The notes below the pieces were generated by a model that saw only the letters and a list, made by a program, of their open reading frames with translations, was not told where the DNA came from and did no database searches. 64,000 nucleotides of DNA from Actinomadura terrae (GTDB taxonomy: Bacteria > Actinomycetota > Actinomycetes > Streptosporangiales > Streptosporangiaceae). Made by a program: the position numbers and the translations under genes. Location: positions 186,001 to 250,000 of the forward strand of contig NZ_JAICDG010000006.1 in NCBI RefSeq assembly GCF_022751215.1, read 5' to 3'. Shown one piece after another: positions 1-7,821 of this stretch (position 1 is its first letter; each line of letters starts with the position of its first letter).

Positions 1-2
1 CC

Positions 3-161
3 TGCCGGGTCGAGGACGAGAAGCACACCGGCAGCAGGTTGATCACCACGTGCACGCCCGAGGAGAAACTGCGCAGGCGGCGTTTCCTCGTCCGCCGCTA
101 CAGGCCGGTTCCGGGCGCCGCGCCGGAGGTCGGGTCCGAAGTCGGGCCGGGTTCTTCGTGA
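3..161 (+). CDS. C-terminal end of an upstream gene, truncated by window edge
   Basis: Frame 3 is open from the window edge to a TGA at 159-161. Its codons almost all end in G or C, as in the neighbouring genes, whereas the overlapping frame 2 does not, so this is the real reading frame here. The visible 52 residues are basic in the middle (EKLRRRRFLVRRYRP) and contain two Cys (one in ITTCTPEEK). I do not recognise the family. The stop overlaps the GTG start of the next gene as GTGA, so the two are translationally coupled and this is part of the same operon as the YcaO cluster. The rest lies upstream of the window. Confidence 0.6.
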   Translation, partial: CRVEDEKHTGSRLITTCTPEEKLRRRRFLVRRYRPVPGAAPEVGSEVGPGSS

Positions 162-1351
162 CGCTCGCCGACCTCCTCCGTCCCAGGGCCGTGGCGGATT
201 TTCTCGACACGGAATGGACGCGTGAGCCGTGCGTGTTCCCCGGCGCCGCCAAAGGGGCCGCGCTGCTCGACCTCGACGGTTTCGAGGCGATGCTGGGCGG
301 GTTGCATTACGCCCATGAGGGGCTGCTGCACCTCGCCCACGGCGACCGCCGCCGCCTTCCGGCCACCTTCATGGACGCGGACGGAATGCTCGACCTGCGT
401 CAGGTAAGGAAGGCCTTCAAGGGCGGCGAGACGCTCTACCTGACCAAGGCACATCGGCTTTCCCCGGTTCTTGCCGACCTGTGCCGCGGTGTCGAACTCG
501 ACCTGGCCGACCACGGGGTCGTCCTCCGGAAACCGGCCGGCGCCCACGTCTTCGCCACGCCTCCGTCGGCGCAGGGATTCGCGCCGCATCGCGACGAGCA
601 CGGAAGCCTGGTCGTCCAGACGGAGGGCCGGAAGGCGTGGATGGTTGAGGAAAGGCCCGGTCCGCCACGGCCCGGCGCGATCTCCCCCCAGGAATGGGCG
701 AAGATCCGGTTTCGGGAGTTCGCGCTGGAACCGGGAGACGTGCTGTACGTCCCCGAATACTGCGGGCATGCGGCCCGCACCGAGGAAGCGCACTCCCTTC
801 ATGTGACGCTCAGGCTGTTCCCGCTGCGCTGGCGAGACGTCCTCGACGAGGTCGTGGGAGCCCTGCCCGCCCTGAACGCGTTCGTCCCTGCCGCGCGCAC
901 GCACGACCCCGCCGCCCTCGCCACCGGCCTGGCCGAGCTCCTCCGCTCCCCGGACGTGGGCGCGGCACTGCCCGGCCTGCTCGCCGGGCTGGCCGCGCGG
1001 CGGACCGAGCGCCGCGCCGTCCTGCCGGACGGCGGGCTGGGCGGGCCGGACGGCATCGACGAGAACACCTGGCTCGTCCGCGCCCGGGGCGCCGACTGCC
1101 ACGTGACCAGCGGCGACGACGCCGCGACGATCCACTTCCCGGGCGGCGCCGTCCGGGGGCCGATCGGCGTCCTGGCGGCGTTCGAGCACATCGCGAAGGC
1201 GCGCGTGCTGCGCGCCGCCGACCTGCCCGGCGCGCTCGACCCGGACGCGTCGCTCGGCGTTGTGCGCAAGCTGGTCGCCGACGGCCTGCTGCGCCGCGCC
1301 CGCCCCGGCGAGACCGCGGAGACCGGCGAGTTCGGCGAGTTCGCGCGGTGA
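158..1351 (+). CDS. JmjC/cupin-like Fe(II) oxygenase in RiPP-type operon
   Basis: Protein of 397 aa from the GTG at 158. This start is chosen because it gives a GTGA overlap with the preceding stop and removes a poorly coding N-terminal extension. It resembles cupin-superfamily/JmjC-like (ribosomal-oxygenase-type) 2-oxoglutarate oxygenases: an HxD pair at H144/D146 (PHRDEHG) and a distal His near H204 (VPEYCGHAA), after the usual GDVLYVP strand. A winged-helix-like tail (VVRKLVADGLLRRA) follows, as in that family. Its stop overlaps the next start by 4 bp, so it is co-translated with the TfuA-YcaO protein. Inference: it hydroxylates the peptide modified by that enzyme, although the substrate is unseen. 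The oxygenase fold is fairly secure, the role is not. Confidence 0.72.
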   Translation: MTLADLLRPRAVADFLDTEWTREPCVFPGAAKGAALLDLDGFEAMLGGLHYAHEGLLHLAHGDRRRLPATFMDADGMLDLRQVRKAFKGGETLYLTKAHRLSPVLADLCRGVELDLADHGVVLRKPAGAHVFATPPSAQGFAPHRDEHGSLVVQTEGRKAWMVEERPGPPRPGAISPQEWAKIRFREFALEPGDVLYVPEYCGHAARTEEAHSLHVTLRLFPLRWRDVLDEVVGALPALNAFVPAARTHDPAALATGLAELLRSPDVGAALPGLLAGLAARRTERRAVLPDGGLGGPDGIDENTWLVRARGADCHVTSGDDAATIHFPGGAVRGPIGVLAAFEHIAKARVLRAADLPGALDPDASLGVVRKLVADGLLRRARPGETAETGEFGEFAR

Positions 1352-3945
1352 GGGCGCGGCCGATCGTCTTCCTCGGGCCGTCGATGCCGCTCGCCGAGGC
1401 CCGCCCGATCCTGGACGCCGACTACCGCCGCCCGGTCCGGCGCGGCGACCTCGACGCGATCCCCGCCGGCGCGGTCGTCGGGATCATCGACGGCGTCTTC
1501 GAGCAGACCCTGTCCGTCAGCCCGACCGAGGTGCGCGCGGCCGTCGACCGGGGGGTCGTCGTGTACGGCGGCGGCAGCATGGGCGCGTTGCGCGCGGCCG
1601 AGGTGCCCGCGGTCACCGGCGTCGGGCTGGTGTACGCCTGGTACCGCGACGGCACCGTCACGCGGGACGACGAGGTCGCGCTGCTGTTCGACGAGGAGAC
1701 CGGCGCACCGCTGACGGTGCCCGCCGTCAACGTCCGCTACGCCGTCGAACGCCTCCACCGGACGGGCACCATCGACGCGTCCACCGCCGACCGCCTGCTC
1801 ACGACCGCGTTGGAACTGCCGTTCAAGGCGCGCACCTACCGGCACATCGTCCACCGCGCCGGCCTGCTCGGACGCGCCGACGGCGCGGACCTCGTCGCCA
1901 TGCTGGCGAGTCACGACCTCAAGCACCGGGACGCCCAGTCGGTCCTGGAGGCGATCGGCGCGGCCCGTCCCGTCTCCAGGAAGGGCGCAGCACCTCGCCC
2001 GACCGCGGCGACGCCCGTCCCCGAACCGATCACCACCGGAACCGCGCTGATCTGGGAGAGCGGCGACCGGGTCGGCGACGAGGAACTGTTCGCGTTCCTC
2101 GCCTACACCGGGCGGCTCGAACCCTGGGCCCGCTCCGCCCATCCCGTCCCGTCCGAGTTCGTCCGGCCGGTCGACGCGCCCGCCGCGCAGGCCCTGTTCG
2201 GGACCGCCGTCCGCCGGTGGGGGTGGCTGAGCTCGGAGGAGGCACGCGTCACGCTCGCGGATCTCGGCATGGACATGCCCACCCTCAACCGCAGGGCCGA
2301 GGCGGAGGCCGTCGCGGAGGCGGGCCTGACGGCGTGGGCGAAGGCCGATCCCCAGGCGTTCCGGCGCTCGCTTCGAGCGGCGCTCTTCCTGCACGACGCG
2401 TCGCTGAAACGGGAGGTGATGCGCCTCGGAGGACTGAACCTGTTCGCCGAGCGGGACCCCCGTCCGGCGTCCACCGAGGAACTGTCCGATGCGTGGCAGG
2501 TGCTGTGCAAGGCGAACCTGGCCTTCGACATCGAGGCCGTGCGGCAGCGGTGGGCCCAATGGGGATACGGCGATCGCGCCGCGCAGGACGCCTTCGTCCA
2601 CAGGCTCGCGCGGGCGCGCCGCGCGGGCGGGGAACTGGCCGCCACCATGGCGGGACGAGCCGCTCCCGCCGCCGGTCCGGTGCCGCATCCCGACCTGCCG
2701 CTGCGCGCCCGGCCGAAGCCCCCGGACGAGCGGCGCTTCTGCCTGCCCATGGCCGAGGCGCGCGACCACGCGACCCGGCTGGCGAAGACGATCGGGATCA
2801 CCCGGATCGGCATGGTCGGCGACCTCGGGGACCTCGGCGGCGTCCAGATCGCCCAGGCCGCACGTCCCGACGGATGCTGGTCCAGCACGTACGGGAGCGG
2901 GAAGAGCCTCAGCGAGGACGGCGCGCACGTCGGCAGCGTCATGGAGGAACTCGAGAAATGGGCCCAGGAGCAATGGGTGCCGCGCGCCGCCGACCTCGTC
3001 CAGGCCCCCTACCGCGACGTGGCCGGCGACGCCGTCGACCCGGCGGCGCTCGCCCTTCCCTATGACAGTTCCTACGCCCCCGACCGGCCGCTGACCTGGA
3101 CGCGGTGCCCGGACGTCCTCTCGGGCCGGACGGTTCTCGTCCCGCTCGACCTGCTGAGAATGGAACGCGGCCCCCGCGACATCTGCTTCAGCCCGCGCGG
3201 CGCGCGGAAGGTCATCGCCACCAACGGCCTCGGTTCCGGCTTCTCCCGGGAGGAGGCCCTCCTGCACGGGCTGTGCGAGTACGTGGAACGGCACGCCCAG
3301 CGCCTCGCGGAGATCGCCCTGGTCAACCCGGGCGGGACGGGCGCGCCGCCGTTCCGGTTCGTGGACCTCGACACCGTCCCGGACCGCGCGCGCGAGGTGG
3401 CGGAGCGGCTGCGCCGGGTCGGGCTCACCGTCCGCGTCCTGGACATCACGGCGGACGTCCGGATCCCCACGTTCATGGCGACCGTCTGGCGCGACCTGAA
3501 CCGCTCCGAGGGCTACGGCACCCATCCCGACCCCGGGACGGCGGTCGAGATGGCCGTGCTGGAGGCGGCGCAGTCGATCGCCTGCGCGGTCGCGGGAGGC
3601 CGCGAGGACCTCACGATCCAGGCCCGCAGCCTCGGCCGTCACGAGCGTCCCCGTCCCGTCGCGCGCGAGGACGCCTGGTTCTGGCTCGACCCCGATGTCG
3701 CGCCCGCCCCCATGACGCAGGGGTTGACCGGCGACGACGTCCTCGACGACCTGTGGTGGGCGCTGGGACGGGTGGCCGACGCCGGCCTCCCGCACGTCCC
3801 CGTGCTCGACCTGACGCACCCGGAGATCGACCCCGCGCACGTCGTCCGGGTGATCGTCCCCGGCCTGGAGAGCAACAACCCCTTCGCCACCGGGGAACGC
3901 GCCCGGCTGTCCCTGCTCCGCGACCTGCTCCCCCGCTGGTCCTGA
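1348..3945 (+). CDS. TfuA-YcaO fusion protein (peptide thioamidation/cyclodehydration)
   Basis: Protein of 865 aa from the GTG at 1348, overlapping the previous stop as GTGA. Residues 1-210 form a TfuA domain with the signature YGGGSMGALRAAE near 73-85. Residues about 215-455 are a helical linker region I cannot assign. From about residue 462 there is a YcaO domain with its glutamate-rich ATP-binding helices (EALLHGLCEYVERHAQ; VLEAAQSIA). The C-terminus ends RDLLPRWS and lacks the Pro-x-Pro-x-Pro tail typical of azoline-forming YcaO enzymes. Stand-alone TfuA/YcaO pairs install thioamides (thioviridamide-type RiPPs, McrA thioglycine), and here the two are one polypeptide. Inference: it activates and thiolates a peptide backbone. 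No E1-like partner or precursor gene is seen in the window. Confidence 0.88.
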   Translation: MRARPIVFLGPSMPLAEARPILDADYRRPVRRGDLDAIPAGAVVGIIDGVFEQTLSVSPTEVRAAVDRGVVVYGGGSMGALRAAEVPAVTGVGLVYAWYRDGTVTRDDEVALLFDEETGAPLTVPAVNVRYAVERLHRTGTIDASTADRLLTTALELPFKARTYRHIVHRAGLLGRADGADLVAMLASHDLKHRDAQSVLEAIGAARPVSRKGAAPRPTAATPVPEPITTGTALIWESGDRVGDEELFAFLAYTGRLEPWARSAHPVPSEFVRPVDAPAAQALFGTAVRRWGWLSSEEARVTLADLGMDMPTLNRRAEAEAVAEAGLTAWAKADPQAFRRSLRAALFLHDASLKREVMRLGGLNLFAERDPRPASTEELSDAWQVLCKANLAFDIEAVRQRWAQWGYGDRAAQDAFVHRLARARRAGGELAATMAGRAAPAAGPVPHPDLPLRARPKPPDERRFCLPMAEARDHATRLAKTIGITRIGMVGDLGDLGGVQIAQAARPDGCWSSTYGSGKSLSEDGAHVGSVMEELEKWAQEQWVPRAADLVQAPYRDVAGDAVDPAALALPYDSSYAPDRPLTWTRCPDVLSGRTVLVPLDLLRMERGPRDICFSPRGARKVIATNGLGSGFSREEALLHGLCEYVERHAQRLAEIALVNPGGTGAPPFRFVDLDTVPDRAREVAERLRRVGLTVRVLDITADVRIPTFMATVWRDLNRSEGYGTHPDPGTAVEMAVLEAAQSIACAVAGGREDLTIQARSLGRHERPRPVAREDAWFWLDPDVAPAPMTQGLTGDDVLDDLWWALGRVADAGLPHVPVLDLTHPEIDPAHVVRVIVPGLESNNPFATGERARLSLLRDLLPRWS

Positions 3946-3963
3946 CCCCGTCCGGAGGCCGCC

Positions 3964-4716
3964 ATGACGACAACGGAACTCGACCTTCGGCAGGTCGACT
4001 CGACCGTCCGCACCATCGGCGAGCACGGTTACGTGCTCCTGGAGAACCTGCTGCCCGCACCGACGATCGACCGGATGCGGGAGGCCCTGGAAAGGCTGCT
4101 GCACGAGGAGAAGGCGCGGAACCTGCACCCGAGCGGGCACCAGCGGGTCCTGCACGTCCTGGTCAAGGACCCCGTGTTCGTCGACGCCCTCGTGCACCCG
4201 CTCGTCCTCGCGGTGTGGCGGCGCTACCTCAGCGAGGACCTGATCTGCTCGACGTTCACCGCGAACTCCCTGTGGCCCGGGGCGACCGAGCAGTACTGGC
4301 ACGCCGACCACCCGTACTGGACGCTGACGCCCCCGTGGCCGTCGATCCCGCTGTCCGGGCAGTGCATCTGGTTCCTGGACGACTTCACCGACGAGAACGG
4401 CGCCACCGCCGGAATCCCCGGCTCGCACCGCGCGGACCGGCTGCCCGACATGGGCGAGTCCTGGTGCGACGAGGGCGAGATCCTGGCCGGCCCCGCGGGC
4501 AGCGCGATCTTCGCCGACGGCGCCTGGTGGCACACCTCGCGCCCCAACCGCACCACCGCCCTCCGGTCCGCCCTCCTCGTCACCTACACCCACACCTTCT
4601 GCGTCCCGCAGGAGGACATGCGCGGGCAGCTGGACGCGCTGAGCAACCCGTCCGACCTGGTGGTCGAGCTGCTGGGAGGAAAGCAGTACCAACCCCGACG
4701 CGACTTCCCGTACTAG
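3964..4716 (+). CDS. Phytanoyl-CoA dioxygenase (PhyH)-family oxygenase
   Basis: Protein of 250 aa with a clear Shine-Dalgarno (GGAGG) before the ATG and only 18 bp after the YcaO stop. The Fe(II)-binding triad is visible: H113 and D115 in QYWHADHPYW and H190 in AWWHTSRPNRTT. R196 or R201 is the likely 2-oxoglutarate anchor. The fold context FLDDFTDENGATAGIPGSH is typical of PhyH proteins. A 2-oxoglutarate oxygenase (TvaJ) accompanies the YcaO/TfuA pair in thioviridamide clusters, which supports a tailoring role such as side-chain hydroxylation. It is the last gene of the operon, and the next gene converges on it. The true substrate is unknown. Confidence 0.85.
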   Translation: MTTTELDLRQVDSTVRTIGEHGYVLLENLLPAPTIDRMREALERLLHEEKARNLHPSGHQRVLHVLVKDPVFVDALVHPLVLAVWRRYLSEDLICSTFTANSLWPGATEQYWHADHPYWTLTPPWPSIPLSGQCIWFLDDFTDENGATAGIPGSHRADRLPDMGESWCDEGEILAGPAGSAIFADGAWWHTSRPNRTTALRSALLVTYTHTFCVPQEDMRGQLDALSNPSDLVVELLGGKQYQPRRDFPY

Positions 4717-4885
4717 CCCACGTCGTCTCCCCCGGGCTGCCGGCGTTACTGAACGTCGTGGCGTCGCGGCTCTCCACCCGGGGCGTGTGCCAGCGGTCCA
4801 TCGAGTTCAGCACCGCATCTCGGCGGCCCGGAAGGCTGCGGCCGCGTCGGGCAGGCGGCGCGACCTGAAGGTCGTTGATCGTCCT

Positions 4886-5821
4886 TCAGTCAGCGGGCCC
4901 TCCGAGGGGGCCACCGCCGGGAACGACTCGCCCATCCTCGACCGCGTACCTTTTCGAGTTCGCGGAGGAGGCGGTCCGGAACGGTCTGCCCTTGTTGTTG
5001 ATCACGACGAAACCGGGTTTTCCGTCGGCGACGAAATGGAGCTTCGCGGTCCACCAGCAATCATGCTTGGACGCGCCTGCCCATAAGTACAGCACCTCTG
5101 GCTCGGCCTGTGAGACGCGGAGCGGAAACGACCACGTGCCACCTGTGTCCTCCCCCGAGACGTTGCGCAGGTCCTTGATCATCGGGGCTGCCTCGTCCAG
5201 GTCCGTGGCGTTCCTTCCATCGACCCCATCGCCTCCTGGAAAGACCTTGACGTAAGTCGCCCGGGGAGGCGCGGCCCGGCCCAGGACGTCGATCCGGAAG
5301 TCGGTGAGCACGACCGACTTGGCGGACGTCCCCTGGATGACCAGTTCAAGGGTGGTGATGTCGGCATCGACGCCGCCATTGCCGTATCCCCACTTCTCCA
5401 CGAGTTGCTGGTCATTGCGATAGCCAGGCGGAAGTGATGGCAGCGCGGCAGCGGGCTTGGAGAAGATGAAGGCTTGGTCGCCCTGGACGGCCCGAATTCG
5501 TTGAATCGGAGTGACGGATCTGGTTACCGAGAGCGGCGACTGGCTGGGAGCAGGCCGTGGCGCCCTCTGGGGCCGACCGTGCAGGATCCACACCCCGCCT
5601 GCTGCCAGGATCGAGGTGGCCGCGACCGCCGCCGCCCATGTCCAGCGCCGCGTCGGAGAAGGTCGGTGCCCCGGTGGCGCGTTGCCGATGGTGATGTTCC
5701 CGCGGACGTCGCGGATCTGGAAGAGGCTGCCTCCGACGCGACTGCCGGAGACCTCCTGGCCGTCGCCTGCGGGGTCCTCGGCCGCAGGATCGTCGTCGCG
5801 CGGTGGAGTGGTATCGCGCAT
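4886..5821 (-). CDS. Single-pass membrane protein with N-terminal amyloid-signalling-like motif
   Basis: Protein of 311 aa. An N-terminal cytoplasmic motif at residues 23-46 (SGSRVGG, then FQIRDVRGNITIG) matches two copies in the upstream partner. One transmembrane helix follows (61-80, WTWAAAVAATSILAAGGVWIL), then a Pro-rich hinge and a ~220-aa outer domain with few hydrophobic stretches and a region WAGASKHDCWWTAKLHFVADG. I do not recognise the outer domain. The start ATG overlaps the upstream stop by one base (TGATG), so the two proteins are co-translated. Base composition is less GC-rich than the flanking genes. The motif resembles RHIM-like bacterial amyloid signalling sequences (BASS), which are usually shared by a sensor and an effector. 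Function unknown. Confidence 0.7.
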   Translation of the reverse strand: MRDTTPPRDDDPAAEDPAGDGQEVSGSRVGGSLFQIRDVRGNITIGNAPPGHRPSPTRRWTWAAAVAATSILAAGGVWILHGRPQRAPRPAPSQSPLSVTRSVTPIQRIRAVQGDQAFIFSKPAAALPSLPPGYRNDQQLVEKWGYGNGGVDADITTLELVIQGTSAKSVVLTDFRIDVLGRAAPPRATYVKVFPGGDGVDGRNATDLDEAAPMIKDLRNVSGEDTGGTWSFPLRVSQAEPEVLYLWAGASKHDCWWTAKLHFVADGKPGFVVINNKGRPFRTASSANSKRYAVEDGRVVPGGGPLGGPAD

Positions 5822-6294
5822 CAGGTGTCTCGTTCGATGTCCACGTCGCCGGCGACCTGGTCGATCTGAGAGCTGGATCCGCTGATCCGCGTGCCGGTCA
5901 TCGACTGGATGCCAGGCGGATCTGCCGGTGGAGTCGTCCCACTTGGCGGCTGGTGTGGTCCGCCTGGGGGCGGTGGAGCCTGGGGCCGGCCGATTCGTAC
6001 GCTACCGCCCACGCCCCGGACTTGAACGGCATCGCCGCCGACTGTGGACCCCTGAATCCGCTGCCCTGGCGCAGCCCCGGGTTCCTCTGGCGGAGGCGCT
6101 GCTTGTGACGGCCTCCGGATCAGCGCCGACAGCGACAGAGCGAGACCCGCGATCGTGCTCAGCGCTCCGATCACGCTGGCGTACTTGTCCGCGTCATCGA
6201 GGTCGAGCGCGAAAAGGAACACCCCCAGCCCTGTGATCACCACGCCCGCCGCAAGCCAGATCATCCAATGCACTCGTGCCTGTGTTCGGGCCAT
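5821..6294 (-). CDS. Two-TM membrane protein with two amyloid-signalling-like motifs
   Basis: Protein of 157 aa. Two hydrophobic helices occupy about residues 10-30 and 42-59. A long Pro/Gly-rich cytoplasmic tail carries motif A at 78-102 (QGSTVGGDAV, QVRGVGGSVRIG) and motif B at 131-154 (TGTRISGSSS, QIDQVAGDVDI). Aligning these with the partner protein gives a shared pattern: G-[ST]-x-[VI], then G three residues later or close to it, Q-[IV], then V-x-G-x-[VI]-x-I. The tail outside the motifs is low complexity. It is the first gene of a two-gene unit coupled to the 311-aa protein. Inference: motif-motif (functional amyloid/RHIM-like) association links the two membrane proteins. No enzymatic domain is present. 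Confidence 0.68.
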   Translation of the reverse strand: MARTQARVHWMIWLAAGVVITGLGVFLFALDLDDADKYASVIGALSTIAGLALSLSALIRRPSQAAPPPEEPGAAPGQRIQGSTVGGDAVQVRGVGGSVRIGRPQAPPPPGGPHQPPSGTTPPADPPGIQSMTGTRISGSSSQIDQVAGDVDIERDT

Positions 6295-6626
6295 TGAGCC
6301 TCGATGTGACGGGGAATACGTACTCTTCGACCGTACGGGATCCCGTTAGGATTCGAAGCGGAGGCAGGGGCGCGGCCGAATGTGGCCGTGCCAGCAAATA
6401 CCCCCTTCTCTGCCATACTGCCGGCAGCTTCATGATCGGGATCGGATCGCCCTCCGGGGGGCTTGACCGACCGGCGGGTCCGTGCTCCAACCGAGAGCCT
6501 ATGACCTAGGGCGAATCACGGTGCCATTGCAGCAAGAGTAAGCGACGATCGAGGAGCCACGGTGGGCCAGCTGGGGCGGCACCGGATGGCGCCTATTCCA
6601 TCGTACAGTTTCAGGGTGCACTCGGA
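6295..6626. other. Intergenic, no supported gene
   Basis: About 330 bp between the divergent amyloid-motif pair and the crystallin-like reading frame, with lower GC than average. Apart from the 12-bp palindrome at 6335-6346 I see no coding frame with the local codon bias, no tRNA and no strong terminator. Confidence 0.5.
6335..6346. promoter_or_regulatory. 12-bp perfect palindrome upstream of the amyloid-motif gene pair
   Basis: ACGGGATCCCGT is its own reverse complement and lies 41 bp before the start codon of the 157-aa membrane protein. It is well placed for an operator or promoter element, but there is no direct evidence for a binding protein. Confidence 0.3.
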
Positions 6627-6857
6627 ATGATCGGCACGGTAGCCGGCAATCAGACCATCAACATTCCGAGCACCTTCAACGACCGAACCTCATCGATATG
6701 GACTCCGCCCTCGTCAAGAACCGGATGCACGAGGCTGACCCTGTGGTCGAACTCGAACGGCCATGGTGACGCATGGATTCATGAGTTCAACGACGGCGGC
6801 GCGGCGAATGTCCCGACCTGGATGAACGACAGGGCATCATCGCTGACCGTTGAGTAG
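6627..6857 (+). pseudogene. Beta/gamma-crystallin-like (inhibitor I36-like) small protein or remnant
   Basis: The 76 residues contain two half-motifs, FNDRTSSIW and MNDRASSLTV, of the kind that end Greek-key units in beta/gamma-crystallin and I36-type secreted inhibitors. The frame is open upstream to 6510 and reads DGAYSIVQFQGALG just before the ATG, also plausible as part of the fold. No signal peptide or convincing ribosome site precedes it, and these proteins are normally secreted and longer. It therefore looks like a 5'-truncated remnant, although a short intact gene with a non-ATG start cannot be excluded. Codon use is less GC3-biased than in the core genes. Confidence 0.4.
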
Positions 6858-7020
6858 CGAAGGTCTCCGCGGGGTCGTCGACGACAACGCGGAGACCACC
6901 CCTTCACCCCCCGATGGCACAGAGAGCGGCGCGCTGCGGTCGGCCGGCGTCTCCAACACCCGCTTCGCCCGCTGCGACGCGGATACGCTCGCCTGGCGTC
7001 TGGCACAGTGGGGCGCCATG

Positions 7021-7185
7021 ATGAGCTGCTCCTTTTGCCGTCGCGAGTACGACGAGAACGATGCCGAGGCCGTCGAGCTCCATACCGAGCCGGTCGCCTG
7101 CGACGCGCGGCGGACTTGTCGATGCCAGGGCAGACCCAGGTGCTACGCGTGCGGTGACTCCTTCTGCTTCTGCGCCGCACACTGA
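7021..7185 (+). CDS. Small Cys-rich, probably zinc-binding protein
   Basis: A 54-aa frame from the ATG at 7021 (tandem ATG at 7018) with nine cysteines arranged CSFC, then C, then CRC, then CYAC, then CFC. About 80% of its codons end in G or C, which supports real coding. The spacing suggests one or two zinc sites, as in zinc-ribbon proteins. The longer upstream extension of the same frame (from 6850) is not convincing. I do not recognise the family and no functional link to the neighbours is visible. Confidence 0.42.
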   Translation: MSCSFCRREYDENDAEAVELHTEPVACDARRTCRCQGRPRCYACGDSFCFCAAH

Positions 7186-7353
7186 TCCGGAGTCTGACAA
7201 GCTCCCCTACCGCCAGCCCTGCATCCGCCGCGTCACGTTGCGTGCAGACCTGCCGGTACCTTGATCGCCGTCCGGCCGCCCCATCGTCGGCTTGCTCATC
7301 ACCTCCGCCCGGCGGAGGATAGGGGCCAGGCTCCGCCCGACGGGAGATCAGGT

Positions 7354-7821
7354 TTGGACGCGACGACCGAACACGGCGACACGCTCGGCTATCCGTGGAC
7401 CCTGCGAGTGCGGATACAGCATGGCCAACTGCTGGCCCGGCTCCACCTGACCACCATCGAACGTGAATCGCTTCTGCACTGCGACCTGCCGTGCGACGCG
7501 GTCTGCGTCCACGTCGGACTGTCAGCGACCGGCCCGGTTCGTGTGCTGGTCGCCGCCCCGCCGTCCGCCGAGGCGATGCGCGTCCGCACCGTCGGCGGAC
7601 GGCTGACGCCCCTGGCGGTGCGGCACCCGGCCGGCGCCCCGGTCGCGATCGGCGCCGCACTCCTGGAGCGCGACGATCCGCCCGTCCGGCTCCACGTGCT
7701 CGACGCATCCGGCGGCGACCACGCGGAGCCGCTGGACGATCCCCGCCTCGGTCCCGCCGCGCGCCCTCATCGCACCCTGCTTCGCCGCCGCGGACCCAGG
7801 CAGTTCCGCCTAGCCGGTTAG
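7354..7821 (+). CDS. Hypothetical protein
   Basis: About 155 aa if translation begins at the TTG at 7354, which has GGGAGA just upstream. The frame is open further upstream to a TTG at 7261, but that part is weakly coding. The sequence shows alternating hydrophobic strands (WTLRVRIQ, PVRVLVAAPP, MRVRTVGGRL), suggesting a beta-rich domain, and a basic tail (RTLLRRRGPRQFRL). There is no signal peptide or membrane helix. It ends next to the convergent lipoprotein gene. I do not recognise the family. Confidence 0.5.
   Translation: MDATTEHGDTLGYPWTLRVRIQHGQLLARLHLTTIERESLLHCDLPCDAVCVHVGLSATGPVRVLVAAPPSAEAMRVRTVGGRLTPLAVRHPAGAPVAIGAALLERDDPPVRLHVLDASGGDHAEPLDDPRLGPAARPHRTLLRRRGPRQFRLAG

Noticed and set aside
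799..4692. Very long reading frame on the minus strand under the YcaO operon
   Set aside because: It mirrors the GC3-rich genes on the plus strand, has no ribosome site and no recognisable domain.
4717..4885. Search for a RiPP precursor downstream of the PhyH gene
   Set aside because: Both strands were read; short frames there lack leader/core character and overlap the PhyH gene in antisense. The precursor is more likely left of the window.
6850..7020. N-terminal extension of the Cys-rich protein
   Set aside because: The frame is open but its codons lack bias and a better ATG pair with coding character lies at 7018/7021.
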